64,000 nt of DNA from Botrimarina mediterranea. Its GTDB lineage: Bacteria > Planctomycetota > Planctomycetia > Pirellulales > Lacipirellulaceae. Numbering within the stretch: the first letter of the stretch is position 1; the number at the start of each line of letters is the position of its first letter. A model generated the notes under the pieces. The model did not search any database, was not told the DNA's origin, and worked only from the letters and a program-made list of their open reading frames with translations. Positions 8,834 to 18,359 of this stretch are shown piece after piece. The DNA lies in contig NZ_CP036349.1 of NCBI RefSeq assembly GCF_007753265.1, forward strand, positions 2,141,363-2,205,362. The letters are read 5' to 3'. Made by a program: the position numbers and the translations under genes.

Positions 8834-9265
8834 GTGCGCGGTTACATCTTGGCGATCGCTGCGGCGGCCCTGGCGACGCCCACGCTCGGCGCCGGCTACT
8901 ACAACATGCCGACCTCGCTGCCGCAGTGTCTCGGCATGGGCTTCGGTCCGGGTTACCACGCGCCACTGGTGCTGGGGCCGAAGATGAAGGCCGGCATCGC
9001 CGCCCAGCCGGTGCAGCGCATCCCCGCCGCCCTGGCGCCGCCAGCGGATTGTGGGTTCGACGCGCCGACGTTCTGGAGCGAAGCCCCCCAAGAAGTCCTC
9101 TCGGTCGAGCCCTCGCATGGCGCGATGCCCACGCAAGCGTCGCCATTCGCCGGTAGTGGCCCGATCATCGGCAGGGGCTCCATCGTCGATGGTGGCTCTA
9201 TCGTCGGTAGCGGCTATGGCGGCGGCGTCCGGGTCCTCCCCGCGACGGCGCCCGTCGCCCGGTAG
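8834..9265 (+). CDS. small secreted protein, Gly/Pro/Ala-rich
   Basis: A 143-aa protein starting at GTG 8834, preceded by a good GGAGGG ribosome-binding site 7 bases away. The N-terminus (MRGYILAIAAAALATPTLGA) is a signal peptide with a cleavage site near residue 20. The mature part has two cysteines and a C-terminal stretch of GS-I-V-G/D repeats (about 107-128: SGPIIGRGSIVDGGSIVGSG) that resembles a low-complexity or short beta-repeat tail. I do not recognise the family. Export to the periplasm or surface is the only supported inference. Confidence 0.6.
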   Translation: MRGYILAIAAAALATPTLGAGYYNMPTSLPQCLGMGFGPGYHAPLVLGPKMKAGIAAQPVQRIPAALAPPADCGFDAPTFWSEAPQEVLSVEPSHGAMPTQASPFAGSGPIIGRGSIVDGGSIVGSGYGGGVRVLPATAPVAR

Positions 9266-9330
9266 AACCCGCCGCCCGGTAGAATCGGGGCGTCCCCACC
9301 CCGTAGCCCGACTCGGCGCCGCTATCGATT

Positions 9331-9810
9331 GTGTTTTGGATCCTGTTCTGCATCGCGGTTGTGGCAGCGCTGGTGGCGTTGGCGTTTGGTTGGTTGGTGC
9401 TCGGCGTCCGCCGCGCCCGCAAGTCACAGCGAACGAGCGCCATCGCCCTCGCCGCCTTCCACCGCGACCGAGCCGAGCTCGCCGAGTCCTTCCGCGTCGC
9501 CGCCGAAGCGACCGGCAAACCCCGCGGCTTGGCCTGGAAGCGGTGCGAGCTCGCCGACGGGGCGCCGCTGGTCGCGATCGACAAGGCGACCGGTGAGCTC
9601 GTGGCGCTGGTGGGCGTGACGATCTCGTTCGCCGCGATACCCGGCGGCGGGATGGAAGAGGTCGAGGCGGTCGGCGATCTTCGCGACGCCACCGCCGTCT
9701 TCCACTGGCGTGAGGGCTGTTGGCAAACCGAAGGCCGCGCCGTCTTCAACCACTCGCCCGAACAAACGCTGAAGCGCTACCGCCAAAGCCTCACGCCTCA
9801 CCTTCCCTAA
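9331..9810 (+). CDS. membrane-anchored hypothetical protein, 159 aa
   Basis: GTG start at 9331. One N-terminal membrane helix (about residues 2-25, ending in GVRRARKS) is followed by a soluble domain of about 130 residues. The soluble part has an acidic/aromatic core with AIPGGGMEEVEAVGDLRDATAVFHW and ends KRYRQSLTPHLP. No motif of a known enzyme is visible. Its stop lies 29 bases from the end of the convergent LamG gene. It may belong to a planctomycete-specific family. Confidence 0.6.
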   Translation: MFWILFCIAVVAALVALAFGWLVLGVRRARKSQRTSAIALAAFHRDRAELAESFRVAAEATGKPRGLAWKRCELADGAPLVAIDKATGELVALVGVTISFAAIPGGGMEEVEAVGDLRDATAVFHWREGCWQTEGRAVFNHSPEQTLKRYRQSLTPHLP

Positions 9811-9839
9811 CGCCGGGCCCCTCAATCCCTGGCCCGTTG

Positions 9840-12800
9840 CTAAGGATTGGCTGCCTCCTCCCACCGTACGATCCGCACACTCGGGTAAACATTCGCCCCG
9901 AGGTACAGCGCCGTGGCCTCGTCGTCGGAGAGCGGGCGGTTGTAGAGGCGCACGTCGTGCATCTGCCCCTCGAAGAATTCGTCGGACCCCCAGCTGCTGG
10001 CGCCGATCCAGTTGGTGGTGCGGACCGCGATCGGCACGGGCGCTCGTGTCGCCGAACCGAGCAGCACGCCGTTGCGGTACAGGCGCATCTCGCCGCTGGG
10101 GTCCATCGTCATTGTGTAATGACGCCACGCGTTGTCGTGCAGCGCACCGGGGCGAACGTGATCGGAGCCCGGATCGACGATCCCACGCAGGTCGGACGAC
10201 GTTCCCCGGCGGCCGAGGTCGATGGCGTTGCTCGTCCCTATCGACAGCTGCATCAATTTGGCGAAGTTCTTCGCCGCGGTCGGACGCATCCAACCGGCGA
10301 TCGTGACGCCGTTCTCGAATGTGTCATCGATCGTCGGTAGAGACACCCGGTCATCGACGCCGTCGAACGAAGCCGCCAGCGACCCCGACCCCGGCCCCGC
10401 CGCGGCGAGCGTCGGCGAGCCCTGGTAGGTCCCGTGGCGCGCCTTGCCGGACGAGTCGGTCGCGACCGTGCCGCTGGTCTCGTCAAGCTTCCACTGACCC
10501 ACCAGGCCGTGCAGCTCGGCGATCTCGGCGTGCGAGAGGGCGACGTTGTAAACGCGGGCATCGAACAGGCCCCCCTCCCAGTTGCGCTGCGACACCTGGG
10601 CGTTCCTGCCGATCGTCACGGGATGATCATTCGTGCTGATCGATCCCGTGCTGGTGTGCGAGACGTCGAGCCTGCCGTCGACGTACAACCGAATCTCGCT
10701 CCCGTCGTAAACGCCGGCGACGTGATGCCAGGCGCCGTCGTTGACCTCGATATCGCCGTAGAGGCTCACGTGGCTGAGGCCGGTGCAGGCGAAGTGGAGG
10801 AAGTTGGTGCTCGCGTCGCGCGAGATACGCCACGCGCTGTCCCCCTTCGCGATGATTGTCTGGAAGTGGTGGTCGAAGGCGTCAATCTTGAACCACGCCG
10901 CGACGGTGATCGGGCCCGTGATGTCGTAGAGGCTTTCGTTAGGGACTTCGACCGCGTCGTCGGCGCCGTCGAAGTCGGCCGCCACGGCGCCGTCGCCCGG
11001 GTAGGGGCCCGACTCGTTCAGCGTCACGCCGCCCGTATAGGTCCCGTCATTGCCGGTGGACGAGCTATCGACGGCGGTCGTGCCACTCGTCTCGTCGAGT
11101 CGCCAGTGACCGACGAGCCCTGGCGACGCGAACGCGGCGAGCTCCTCGTCGGTCACCGCGCGGTTGTAGATCCGAACGTCGTCGATGACGCCGTCGCACG
11201 GGTATCCCCAGTCGTAACCGCCCGGCTCGCCGACGCCGATCCGCCAAGGGGCCGACCCGTATTCACGCGCTGCGGCGCCGGGCGTGAAGTTCGTGGTGTT
11301 CTTCAAGACGCCATCCACGTAGACCTTCACGGTTCCGGCCGTGCGATTCACGACGCCCGCGACGTGGTGGAAGGTCCCCGGCGCATAGACCTCGCCGTCC
11401 GTACCGACCCCCGACCAGATATCGCCCGAACGCCAGTGGTCCATCTGGAACTCACCGGCGTTGTTGTAGAGGAGGCCTGAGTGCCAACCTTCCTTCGCAA
11501 CCACCGTATAGGTCGAGTCATTCGCGCTACCCGTACCGGGCGGCGTCGAGTTGGGCTTGAAGTACGCCATCACGGTGTAGTCCCCCTCTTGCACGTCGTT
11601 GAGGGCCGTGTTGGTTGGCGCCGTAAAGTACTCCTCACCGTCGGGGTAGTAGAAGCTGTGCCCGTTGGCGTCCTTCGCCGCGGTCCAACCCACTGTGCCG
11701 GTGCGTGTGGCGTCGTTGTTCGCCAGCGAGCTGTCGTTCGCCGTCGCGCCGCTCGACTCGTCAAGCTTCCAGTGCGCAATCAGGCCGTAGACCTCGGCGA
11801 TCTCTGACTCACTCAAAGCGCGGCCGTAAACGCGGACGTCATCGACGCGGCCGTCGAGGTTGTATGAGGCGATCGGGTAGCTCGTTCCCCCGACGGCCGT
11901 GGTCGCGCCGATGTTCGCGGCCCAGTCGATCGAGTCGGTCGTGTTGGTTGTGGCCACCAGCACGCCATCGATATAGAGCTTCAGCGTGTTCGCCGCGTCG
12001 TCGAAGACGCCGACGTAGTGCCGCCAGCCGCCGCCGACCGCCGCGGCGCCGCCGCTCGACCAGCGGAAGCTGCTGCCGGAGTGATTGAACGCGATCGCTG
12101 GTCGGCCGCCATTCGTTGGTTCGTCCATCACCAGCGCGATGTGGTCGCCGACGCTCAGCGCGACGCCGCCGGCGGCCCCGACCGCGTCGCAATCGACCCA
12201 CGCCGCCACGGTGAAGCTCGTCGGCTCGCCGAGCAGGCTGCTGACGGTCGCTTTCGCGCCCGAAGCGATATCGACGCCGCCGTTGCGGCGGCCGTCCACC
12301 CAGGTCATCGACCCGGTGATCGCGCCGTGGCAGTTGTTGCCCGAGCTGTCGTTGACGGTCGAGCCGCCCGTCTCGTCGAGCCTCCAGTGCAGCCGTGGGC
12401 CGGGCTTCGTCGCGGCCCAGGCGATCGCCTGTTGGCCGATCTGCGCGCCGTACGAGTTCAAGGCGTAAATGTTGAAGCTGTCGCCGCCCCACGGCAGCCG
12501 CACCCGCCGCCCCGCGGCGTAACCGCCCCCCGCCAACGCGCCGCCGGCGTCGATGACGCCCAGCATGTTCCCCGCAGCCAGATTCTGTTTCGAGAGCACC
12601 ATCATCCCGGGCGCGATCGTGTCGTTCATCAGCGCCAGCGGTTGGCTCGAGCTGACGATGGTCACGTACCCGGTGGGAAGCCCCGACGTCACGGGGTGGC
12701 TGTTGCTGAGAACTTCGGTTTGCGTGTAGTTGTTGTTCCAACCCAGCGCCGTGGAGAACCCCATGTTGACATCCATGTAACGCTCCTCGCACACGACGCC

Positions 12801-13076
12801 CTTCGTGGTTGATTTGAGCTTGGTGCTGAGCTCCCATTCCTGAACCGTGACGGGGATATAGACCGCATCGACGTTCGCGAGCGCCGCGTCGAAGTTCGCC
12901 TGCGAGTCGCTATCGACGATCGTCGTGACGGCATGGCCCCAGGACTGCATCTGGAGCCTGCGATCCGACTCGTCACCGGTGAGCGTGCCGGCGCCGGTCA
13001 CCAGCAGCACGTTGGCGGCGGGGGCGTGGAGGGCGCCCGCTAGGAGGGCGAGCAAGAGCGCAGCGTAGCGGATCAT
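9840..13076 (-). CDS. secreted protein with four LamG-like domains
   Basis: A 1078-aa exported protein. The start at ATG 13076 gives a clean signal peptide (MIRYAALLLALLAGALHAPA); an upstream ATG at 13112 would put 12 charged residues ahead of it. Residues about 20-220 resemble a Rossmann-like or ThuA-type domain (NVLLVTGAGTLTGDE). Four concanavalin-like LamG domains follow, each opening with a variant of HWRLDETSG.T..DSSG and closing with DVRVYNRALS.EEIA. Such domains bind carbohydrate or protein ligands. There is no PEP-CTERM tail, dockerin or LPXTG motif, so retention at the surface, if any, must use another route. It is the last gene of the minus-strand surface island. Confidence 0.85.
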   Translation of the reverse strand: MIRYAALLLALLAGALHAPAANVLLVTGAGTLTGDESDRRLQMQSWGHAVTTIVDSDSQANFDAALANVDAVYIPVTVQEWELSTKLKSTTKGVVCEERYMDVNMGFSTALGWNNNYTQTEVLSNSHPVTSGLPTGYVTIVSSSQPLALMNDTIAPGMMVLSKQNLAAGNMLGVIDAGGALAGGGYAAGRRVRLPWGGDSFNIYALNSYGAQIGQQAIAWAATKPGPRLHWRLDETGGSTVNDSSGNNCHGAITGSMTWVDGRRNGGVDIASGAKATVSSLLGEPTSFTVAAWVDCDAVGAAGGVALSVGDHIALVMDEPTNGGRPAIAFNHSGSSFRWSSGGAAAVGGGWRHYVGVFDDAANTLKLYIDGVLVATTNTTDSIDWAANIGATTAVGGTSYPIASYNLDGRVDDVRVYGRALSESEIAEVYGLIAHWKLDESSGATANDSSLANNDATRTGTVGWTAAKDANGHSFYYPDGEEYFTAPTNTALNDVQEGDYTVMAYFKPNSTPPGTGSANDSTYTVVAKEGWHSGLLYNNAGEFQMDHWRSGDIWSGVGTDGEVYAPGTFHHVAGVVNRTAGTVKVYVDGVLKNTTNFTPGAAAREYGSAPWRIGVGEPGGYDWGYPCDGVIDDVRIYNRAVTDEELAAFASPGLVGHWRLDETSGTTAVDSSSTGNDGTYTGGVTLNESGPYPGDGAVAADFDGADDAVEVPNESLYDITGPITVAAWFKIDAFDHHFQTIIAKGDSAWRISRDASTNFLHFACTGLSHVSLYGDIEVNDGAWHHVAGVYDGSEIRLYVDGRLDVSHTSTGSISTNDHPVTIGRNAQVSQRNWEGGLFDARVYNVALSHAEIAELHGLVGQWKLDETSGTVATDSSGKARHGTYQGSPTLAAAGPGSGSLAASFDGVDDRVSLPTIDDTFENGVTIAGWMRPTAAKNFAKLMQLSIGTSNAIDLGRRGTSSDLRGIVDPGSDHVRPGALHDNAWRHYTMTMDPSGEMRLYRNGVLLGSATRAPVPIAVRTTNWIGASSWGSDEFFEGQMHDVRLYNRPLSDDEATALYLGANVYPSVRIVRWEEAANP

Positions 13077-13254
13077 CAATCGTCGTCGTTCCGAGGCCTT
13101 GGTGGGGTCCACGGAAGGTTACGATCCGCCGGCGGGGCGCCCCGTCCGGGCGCGAAAAGCTACCGCCGCCACAGGGGCCGGAAACGCCGGTTGTGACGGT
13201 CCTGCGGCCTTTGGAGTACGCGTTTCGCTTTGCGGTCCCGAACACCCCATTTAG

Positions 13255-13275
13255 CCCCCGGTCAATGACCGGGGG
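13255..13275. repeat. perfect short hairpin upstream of the LamG gene
   Basis: CCCCCGGTC-aat-GACCGGGGG, a 9-base perfect stem with a 3-base loop followed on the plus strand by TTAATTA. It lies between the terminator of the upstream PEP-CTERM gene and the LamG gene start. It could be a second terminator or a leader hairpin. Confidence 0.7.
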
Positions 13276-13300
13276 TTAATTACCGCGCCCGTCCCCCAAC

Positions 13301-13332
13301 AAAAAAACGCCCCGGCCGCAGGGGCCGGGGCG
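13301..13332 (-). terminator. intrinsic terminator of the PEP-CTERM gene at 13373
   Basis: Read on the minus strand, CGCCCCGGCC pairs with GGCCGGGGCG over a short loop (stem 13308-13332) and is followed directly by seven T (13307-13301). This is a textbook Rho-independent terminator about 40 bases after the stop codon. Confidence 0.93.
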
Positions 13333-13372
13333 TCGTCGTCAGATAGCGTTTAATGGCTTGAATTTGCGTCGA

Positions 13373-14137
13373 TTAGCGCCGACGGCACATTCCTACCCCA
13401 ACGGCACAAAAGGCCGCCAGAAGGGCCGTGGTGGGCTCTGGGACCAGCGTTAGGCTGATGTTGTCGAACTTCACCCCGCCGCCAGCCGAACTCAGGTCCG
13501 AGGGGCCGCCGAGGCGGATTTGATTGAAGCCGAAGGCGCCGTTCTGGAGGATCGTCGCCGTGTATGTCGAGTCGATCGACCCGTCATCGCCCAAGTCGAG
13601 CATGAAGGTCACGTCCGAGTCGGTGATCTCGGCCTGGAAATTGTGCCAGCCCTCGACCGAGACGTTGACGCCTTCGAACGTCGGCGTGCCCGGCATGGCG
13701 ACCCAGGCGGCGTCGCTGCCCGCGCCGAACAGAACGGTGCGGATAGCGTAGTGGGCGGGGCTGTTGTACATGCCCATCTCGATGATGTTGGCGCCGGCCG
13801 CGTCGCGGAGCCCAATCGAGACGCGCTTGTTCTCGCTCGTCCCGTCGTCGTAGAAGTCACCCGAGAGGATCAGCTTCTCGCCGGGACCCGGGTACATGGT
13901 CGGGAAGCTGACGGTATTGGTGTTGCCACCGGTGAAAGCACCCGCGGTGCCGGGATGGTTGAAAGACTGGCTCGGGTTGCCGTTGGCGGCATCGAGCGTG
14001 CCTTCGCTGAGCGTCCAGACGGCGCCGAGGGCGGCGGTGTCGGCGTACGAATCAAAATCGTCCGCGAAGATGACAGCGGCGCTGGAGAGCGCCGGGGTCG
14101 CCATGACGGCGACGGCACAAGCAAGGATGCGTCTCAT
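13373..14137 (-). CDS. PEP-CTERM sorting-domain surface protein
   Basis: 254 aa, starting at an ATG with GAGG 7 bases upstream. A signal peptide (MRRILACAVAVMATPALSSA) leads into a beta-rich domain opening DDFDSYADTAALGAVW and closing GGGVKFDNISLTL. The C-terminus VPEPTTALLAAFCAVGVG followed by MCRRR is a PEP-CTERM signal: a PEP motif, a hydrophobic helix and an Arg cluster, normally processed by an exosortase. No exosortase gene lies in this window. The ectodomain is paralogous to the N-terminal part of the protein at 15614-16765, but this copy lacks the dockerin-like insert. Ligand unknown. Confidence 0.88.
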   Translation of the reverse strand: MRRILACAVAVMATPALSSAAVIFADDFDSYADTAALGAVWTLSEGTLDAANGNPSQSFNHPGTAGAFTGGNTNTVSFPTMYPGPGEKLILSGDFYDDGTSENKRVSIGLRDAAGANIIEMGMYNSPAHYAIRTVLFGAGSDAAWVAMPGTPTFEGVNVSVEGWHNFQAEITDSDVTFMLDLGDDGSIDSTYTATILQNGAFGFNQIRLGGPSDLSSAGGGVKFDNISLTLVPEPTTALLAAFCAVGVGMCRRR

Positions 14138-14228
14138 TAGTCTACCTCAGGATCAAAGGGGAACAGGCAAGGAAGTAAAGGCGAGGGGGGCTTCCGATCC
14201 GCAACGCTCCATTCAGATTAAACAGCTT

Positions 14229-14263
14229 CGGCGGGCGCCGCCAATAAAAGGCGACGCCCGCCG
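14229..14263 (-). terminator. hairpin after the DUF1559 gene at 14270
   Basis: CGGCGGGCG-c-CGCC pairs with GGCG-a-CGCCCGCCG around an AATAAAA loop, starting 6 bases after the stop on the minus strand. The tract beyond it (AAGCTGTTTAAT on the minus strand) is only moderately T-rich, so termination may be incomplete. Confidence 0.7.
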
Positions 14264-14269
14264 ATGGGG

Positions 14270-15379
14270 TCAATTGTCGGTGATCGCTTCGCCGCCGTTG
14301 CGAGTGGCGAGCGATACCCAGTAAGCCGGATCGATATCCGTCCGCAGGAAATGGACGCTGCCGTCTCCGTAAGCGAAGTTGGCGCCGCCGGGGTGGAAGC
14401 TACCGAAAGGCAGCTCGTTAGTAGTCATATCCTGGGCGACCCCAGGCGGAACTGGACCCGGCCGGTTCCAATCTTCGTGAGCGAAGTAGTAACCGATCTT
14501 GCTCAGCGGGGCGCTCGGCGTGTAGGGGCCTCTGACAGCGGTGGTGGAGAAGATCGACCCGCCGATGGGGCGGTCCGGCTCAGCAAAAACGCCATTGGTA
14601 CGGCGAGCCATCATGTAAGCTCGATCGGCTGCGTCTAGCGTCGTCAGAGCCCAGTATCCGCCGACGGTCCACTTCCGAAGTTGGTACCAGCGCTCGCCCA
14701 TCAGTAGCGTTTTACTCAATCCATCCGAGACTTCGGCAGTACGCGCTCCCTTAGCGGGCAGCATGATGCCGTCGAGCGGCTGCGTCCCCTTGTAATCGAC
14801 TCCCGCTTCGGCCGTTATGCGGGGATCGCTATCGAAGTCGAGATTGCGAGTACGCCCAGCACCCATGACCGCGTAGTAGTTCGACGCCGGGTCCCCGCGG
14901 CCGGTAGCGCCGAGTCCGGGCACGTTGTCCGTGGCGTCACCGTCAGAGGGGCATTCATAGATACTGCTGACCTCGAAGGTCGCCGGATCCAGGACGTCGT
15001 CGTATGGATTTAAGGGGCGTGCAGGGTCGGCAGCAAGCGCCTTCGCCTTTTCGTTGTCGATGAAATCGGCGATCGCCGATTCTTCCATATAGCGGAGCAC
15101 CTCGACTTGCCAGCTGAAGCCGTTGTAGCCAACTTCAGGACGGGTCGAGTAACGCATGCCCGGAGGGAACCTCTTGAAGGTGCCCTCGTAAGTGATGGCC
15201 CCAAGCGCACAGTTCTTGAGGTTGTTCACACACGAGTTGCGCCGCGCCGCTTCGCGCGCCGCCTGCACCGCCGGGAGCAGTAGCGCCACCAGAATCCCGA
15301 TGATTGCGATCACCACCAAGAGCTCCACCAGAGTGAAACCCCCGCGGGAGGGACGATCGCTTGCTCCGTTCATACGCAT
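14270..15379 (-). CDS. DUF1559 prepilin-like protein (H-x9-DG type)
   Basis: 369 aa. The N-terminus has a type IV prepilin leader and helix ([19 protein letters not shown]) expected to be cut before the Phe by a prepilin peptidase. The DUF1559 body follows, and the C-terminus has the H-x9-DG motif (HPGGANFAYGDG, about residues 336-347). The ATG at 15379 is chosen because AAGGA lies 6 bases upstream. The frame is open to 15586, but that extension puts charged residues before the leader. Four DUF1559 genes are present in the window. Their function is unproven; a pseudopilin-like surface role is inferred. Confidence 0.9.
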   Translation of the reverse strand: MRMNGASDRPSRGGFTLVELLVVIAIIGILVALLLPAVQAAREAARRNSCVNNLKNCALGAITYEGTFKRFPPGMRYSTRPEVGYNGFSWQVEVLRYMEESAIADFIDNEKAKALAADPARPLNPYDDVLDPATFEVSSIYECPSDGDATDNVPGLGATGRGDPASNYYAVMGAGRTRNLDFDSDPRITAEAGVDYKGTQPLDGIMLPAKGARTAEVSDGLSKTLLMGERWYQLRKWTVGGYWALTTLDAADRAYMMARRTNGVFAEPDRPIGGSIFSTTAVRGPYTPSAPLSKIGYYFAHEDWNRPGPVPPGVAQDMTTNELPFGSFHPGGANFAYGDGSVHFLRTDIDPAYWVSLATRNGGEAITDN

Positions 15380-15613
15380 AGTGATTCCTTGTGACGCTGC
15401 CGCTGCCTGTTCCACTCTCACGCTCTTAATGGCGTGTTTCCGCTGGCCCGCCTGGGTCCACCCCGCAGAAACACGTTCATCTCCTCTCTGTACGTCTGAA
15501 CCCCCCGGGGAGGTTGTCCGCAATCTCTTTCGAGAGCGCCGCCTCGGTCGTTCCGAATGGAGGCCGTCGTCGGCGCCGGGAGGCATTCTCCCGACGCCGG
15601 ACGATGACTTCTC

Positions 15614-16765
15614 TCAGCGGCGCCGCGCCACGGCAACGAGGCCCAGAGCGACCAGCGCCAGGCTTGTCGGCTCGGGGATCGTGACCGAACCCGAAGCGGC
15701 CGGAGTCGAAGTCGCGCCGTAGTTGGTCGCCCAGAATTCGTAATCCGAGCCGGCGCCCGGCCCATCGATGATGCCGTTCTCGTTGGCGTCAGCGCCGGTG
15801 CCCGCGGTGACGGAGGTGTTCAGCGTGTCCCGCCAGACGGTGTAGTCCGCGGCGTCGACGGCGCCGTCGCCGTTGAAGTCGCCGACCAATGGTTCCGCCG
15901 CGGCGTCGACGAGCGACACCTTGATGTTGTCGAAGATCGCGCCGCCGTAGAATCCGTTGCCGAGCGACGACACATTCGATGGGCCGCCGAAGCGGACGTT
16001 GTTGTAGCCGCCCGCCGTCGAGGCTAGTTCGTAGGTGACCGTGCCGTCGTAACCGGCCTCGCCCGTAGCGGCGTTAATGCCGTCGCGCTTCAGGTCGATC
16101 TCGTAGGTGATCGTTTCCGGCGTCACCGTGACCCGGTAGTTGTGCCAAGCCTGGCCGATGTCGGCGATCGAGACGATCTCGTCGGCGTCGTCAACGCGGT
16201 CGAGCTCGATCGGCAGTTCCCACGCCGCCCAGTTGGGATTGGGGTTCTCGACCGTGCTGGGGAAGAGGATGCCGCGGTGCTGATAGCCGGAGAGGTCCCC
16301 GTTGTAGAGGCCGGCTTCGATGATGTTTTCGGCCGGCGACGTGTTGCGGATGCCGACCGCTAGGCGCTTGTTGCCGAGGGCGCCGACATCGAAGATGTCC
16401 CCTTCGAGGACGATCGACTGGCTTGCGGTCGGGACCAGCGGTGAGCCCCCGTTGAGGGCCGCTAGGTCCAGTTCCAGCACACCTTGGCCAAGATGCTCAA
16501 CGCCCTTGCCCCCCTCGGGGAACGCCTGGGCGCCAATCGGACGCGGCTCGATATCATCGAGGCTGACGAATTGCGTGAAGGTCTCGTCGACGAGCGTCCC
16601 GTTATCGGCGCCGTTGATCGACCAGACGGCTTTCATAGCCGACGTGTCGCTGTAAGACTCGAAGTCCTCATTGAGGAGGACAACGTTGACAGCCGGGGCC
16701 ACGCCGCAAAGGGAGGCTCCGCAAACAAGGGCGAAGGCCGCACGACTCAATGTTCCGATCTTCAT
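15614..16765 (-). CDS. PEP-CTERM protein with dockerin-like segment
   Basis: 383 aa, start at ATG 16765, signal peptide MKIGTLSRAAFALVCGASLC. The first 270 residues match the ectodomain of the 13373-14137 protein in layout (EDFESYSDTSAMKAVW ... FGGPSNVSSLGNG ... FDNIKVSL). A dockerin-type calcium-loop segment follows (GDFNGDGAVDAADYTVWRDT, about 292-311; a second loop DANENGIIDG), then the sorting signal IPEPTSLALVALGLVAVARR. Dockerins normally bind cohesins, but no cohesin is seen here; in planctomycetes such loops often occur without one. Surface anchoring through an exosortase system is inferred. Confidence 0.88.
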   Translation of the reverse strand: MKIGTLSRAAFALVCGASLCGVAPAVNVVLLNEDFESYSDTSAMKAVWSINGADNGTLVDETFTQFVSLDDIEPRPIGAQAFPEGGKGVEHLGQGVLELDLAALNGGSPLVPTASQSIVLEGDIFDVGALGNKRLAVGIRNTSPAENIIEAGLYNGDLSGYQHRGILFPSTVENPNPNWAAWELPIELDRVDDADEIVSIADIGQAWHNYRVTVTPETITYEIDLKRDGINAATGEAGYDGTVTYELASTAGGYNNVRFGGPSNVSSLGNGFYGGAIFDNIKVSLVDAAAEPLVGDFNGDGAVDAADYTVWRDTLNTSVTAGTGADANENGIIDGPGAGSDYEFWATNYGATSTPAASGSVTIPEPTSLALVALGLVAVARRR

Positions 16766-17136
16766 AGGAGGGGTCCTGGCGTTTCTCGGGTGGCCTGGGT
16801 AAGTCGTCAAGCGTCGGCCTCGACCGCGCCGCCCGGTCGGGCGTGTCATCGCTGACGCTTAAGGGGATGAGGTGTCGGTTGGATCGCGGCGAGGGGTGAC
16901 GACGCCGGCGTTCTCCAACACTTCCCATCGTAAGCAGCCGCTCCAAAATCCGCGCCCTTTTTACTGCGCAAGTCTGTCGCCCCTTCGCGCATTTCCGAAG
17001 CTGCTGACACCGGTCATCCCGTCCGCGCGACAAAAAAAGCCTGCGGGGAGAGGTTCCCCGCAGGCTCTGAGAAGTTATCGCCGCAATCGATCGTGATACC
17101 CGCAATCCCTGCCAATACGGCAGGGCAGGCGACCGC
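16766..17136. other. intergenic region, terminator plus probable promoter
   Basis: 371 bases between two minus-strand surface genes. The right end holds the intrinsic terminator at 17032-17065. The rest (16766-17030) is the expected promoter and leader of the PEP-CTERM gene at 15614-16765. I see no repeat and no convincing coding frame in it. Confidence 0.5.
17032..17065 (-). terminator. intrinsic terminator of the DUF1559 gene at 17137
   Basis: On the minus strand GCCTGCGGGG pairs with CCCCGCAGGC (17065-17039) and is followed by seven T (17038-17032). It lies about 70 bases after the stop codon, so the DUF1559 gene and the next PEP-CTERM gene are separate transcription units. Confidence 0.92.
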
Positions 17137-18282
17137 TCAGCGGCCGGCCGTGATGATATGGGCGTTGACGTCGCCCTCGTCGTTACGAATCGCTTGCTCC
17201 CGGTGGAAGGTCGGATCGATGTCGTAGGAGACTTGCTGTACCGAACCGTCACAGAACGCCATGTTAAGGCCGCCGGCATGGGCGCTGCCAAAGGCTGACA
17301 CGGTCTTGATCTCATCCGCGTCGTTGTCGGCGGAGGGCTGAAAGTCTTCTGGATCGTTCGCGCCGTAGACCGACAATGAATGGCGAGGACGGTAAGCAAC
17401 TCGCTGATTGTCCCATTCGTATCCGGAGTACATCGATTGGTTGTCGCCGTAGCGGCCAACACTGTTCGGGCCGTAGGCCGAAGGATCGGCGTAAACCTTC
17501 GGCGCGACGAACTTTTCACCGATCAAGTACGTCTTACTCAAGCCGTCAACGATCTGAGCGGGTTTGACCTCGCTGTGGAAACCGATGACACCGTTTTGAT
17601 AGTTCCCATTTTCAGAAAGCCCAATCTGAATTGCAGACGTGTTGGGCCAATCGAAAGCAGCGGCCGTCGCCAAGCTGCCTGGCACGGGGATATTCTCGGC
17701 TGATGTGGGACCCGAACTAGCGTGTCGTTTCGAGTCGCCGCTGTTGCCGGCGTAGTCTCCCTTCGCGGCGGGCTCCCCATTCAAGAACGCGAACTCAGCG
17801 CCGTGGCCGCCGGCGACGCCAACGGCAACCGCCCGCCGGCTTGGGCAGTTAAACGTGCCAACAGGTGTCGCAACCAGTTGACGCAACGACGCTTGCCAGT
17901 CTGGGCTGCCTACCGCTTGGCCGCGACCGAGATCACGTAGGCCGTTCTCTTCAAGGTAGCTGAAGACGCTGTAGTACCAGCTTCCGGGCTGCTTTTCGCC
18001 GTAGCCGCGATTGGGCTCGGCCGAGAAACGCGTCCCCCAGCCTCCGGATGGGAAGAACCCGTGGGTGTCTTCGTGCAGCAAGCACGCCAAGCCCATCTGC
18101 TTGAGCTGGTTCTTGCACTGGCTCCGCCGGGCCGCTTCGCGGGCGGCCTGGACCGCCGGCAAGAGTAGCGCCACCAGGATGCCGATAATGGCGATCACCA
18201 CCAAGAGCTCCACGAGGGTGAAGCCCTTCAAGGGGGTCAAGCCGCGGCGGGCGGTTGTGTTGTGGGGGTCCGTCTTACGCAT
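17137..18282 (-). CDS. DUF1559 prepilin-like protein (H-x9-DG type)
   Basis: 381 aa starting at an ATG with AGGAG 7 bases upstream. The prepilin leader ends [12 protein letters not shown], then the DUF1559 body, and [12 protein letters not shown] (about residues 346-357) supplies the H-x9-DG motif. The first 60 residues are nearly identical to the other DUF1559 proteins here, while the body has diverged, as expected of an expanded paralogous family. The gene lies 77 bases downstream of a lipoprotein gene on the same strand, a pairing repeated at 54681-56285. Confidence 0.9.
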   Translation of the reverse strand: MRKTDPHNTTARRGLTPLKGFTLVELLVVIAIIGILVALLLPAVQAAREAARRSQCKNQLKQMGLACLLHEDTHGFFPSGGWGTRFSAEPNRGYGEKQPGSWYYSVFSYLEENGLRDLGRGQAVGSPDWQASLRQLVATPVGTFNCPSRRAVAVGVAGGHGAEFAFLNGEPAAKGDYAGNSGDSKRHASSGPTSAENIPVPGSLATAAAFDWPNTSAIQIGLSENGNYQNGVIGFHSEVKPAQIVDGLSKTYLIGEKFVAPKVYADPSAYGPNSVGRYGDNQSMYSGYEWDNQRVAYRPRHSLSVYGANDPEDFQPSADNDADEIKTVSAFGSAHAGGLNMAFCDGSVQQVSYDIDPTFHREQAIRNDEGDVNAHIITAGR

Positions 18283-18359
18283 CGATCGCTCCTAAGCCCT
18301 TCTCAATTCGCACTCAAGGAAAGCCACGCCAAGCCACACCTGTGTGGCGGGGAGACGGG

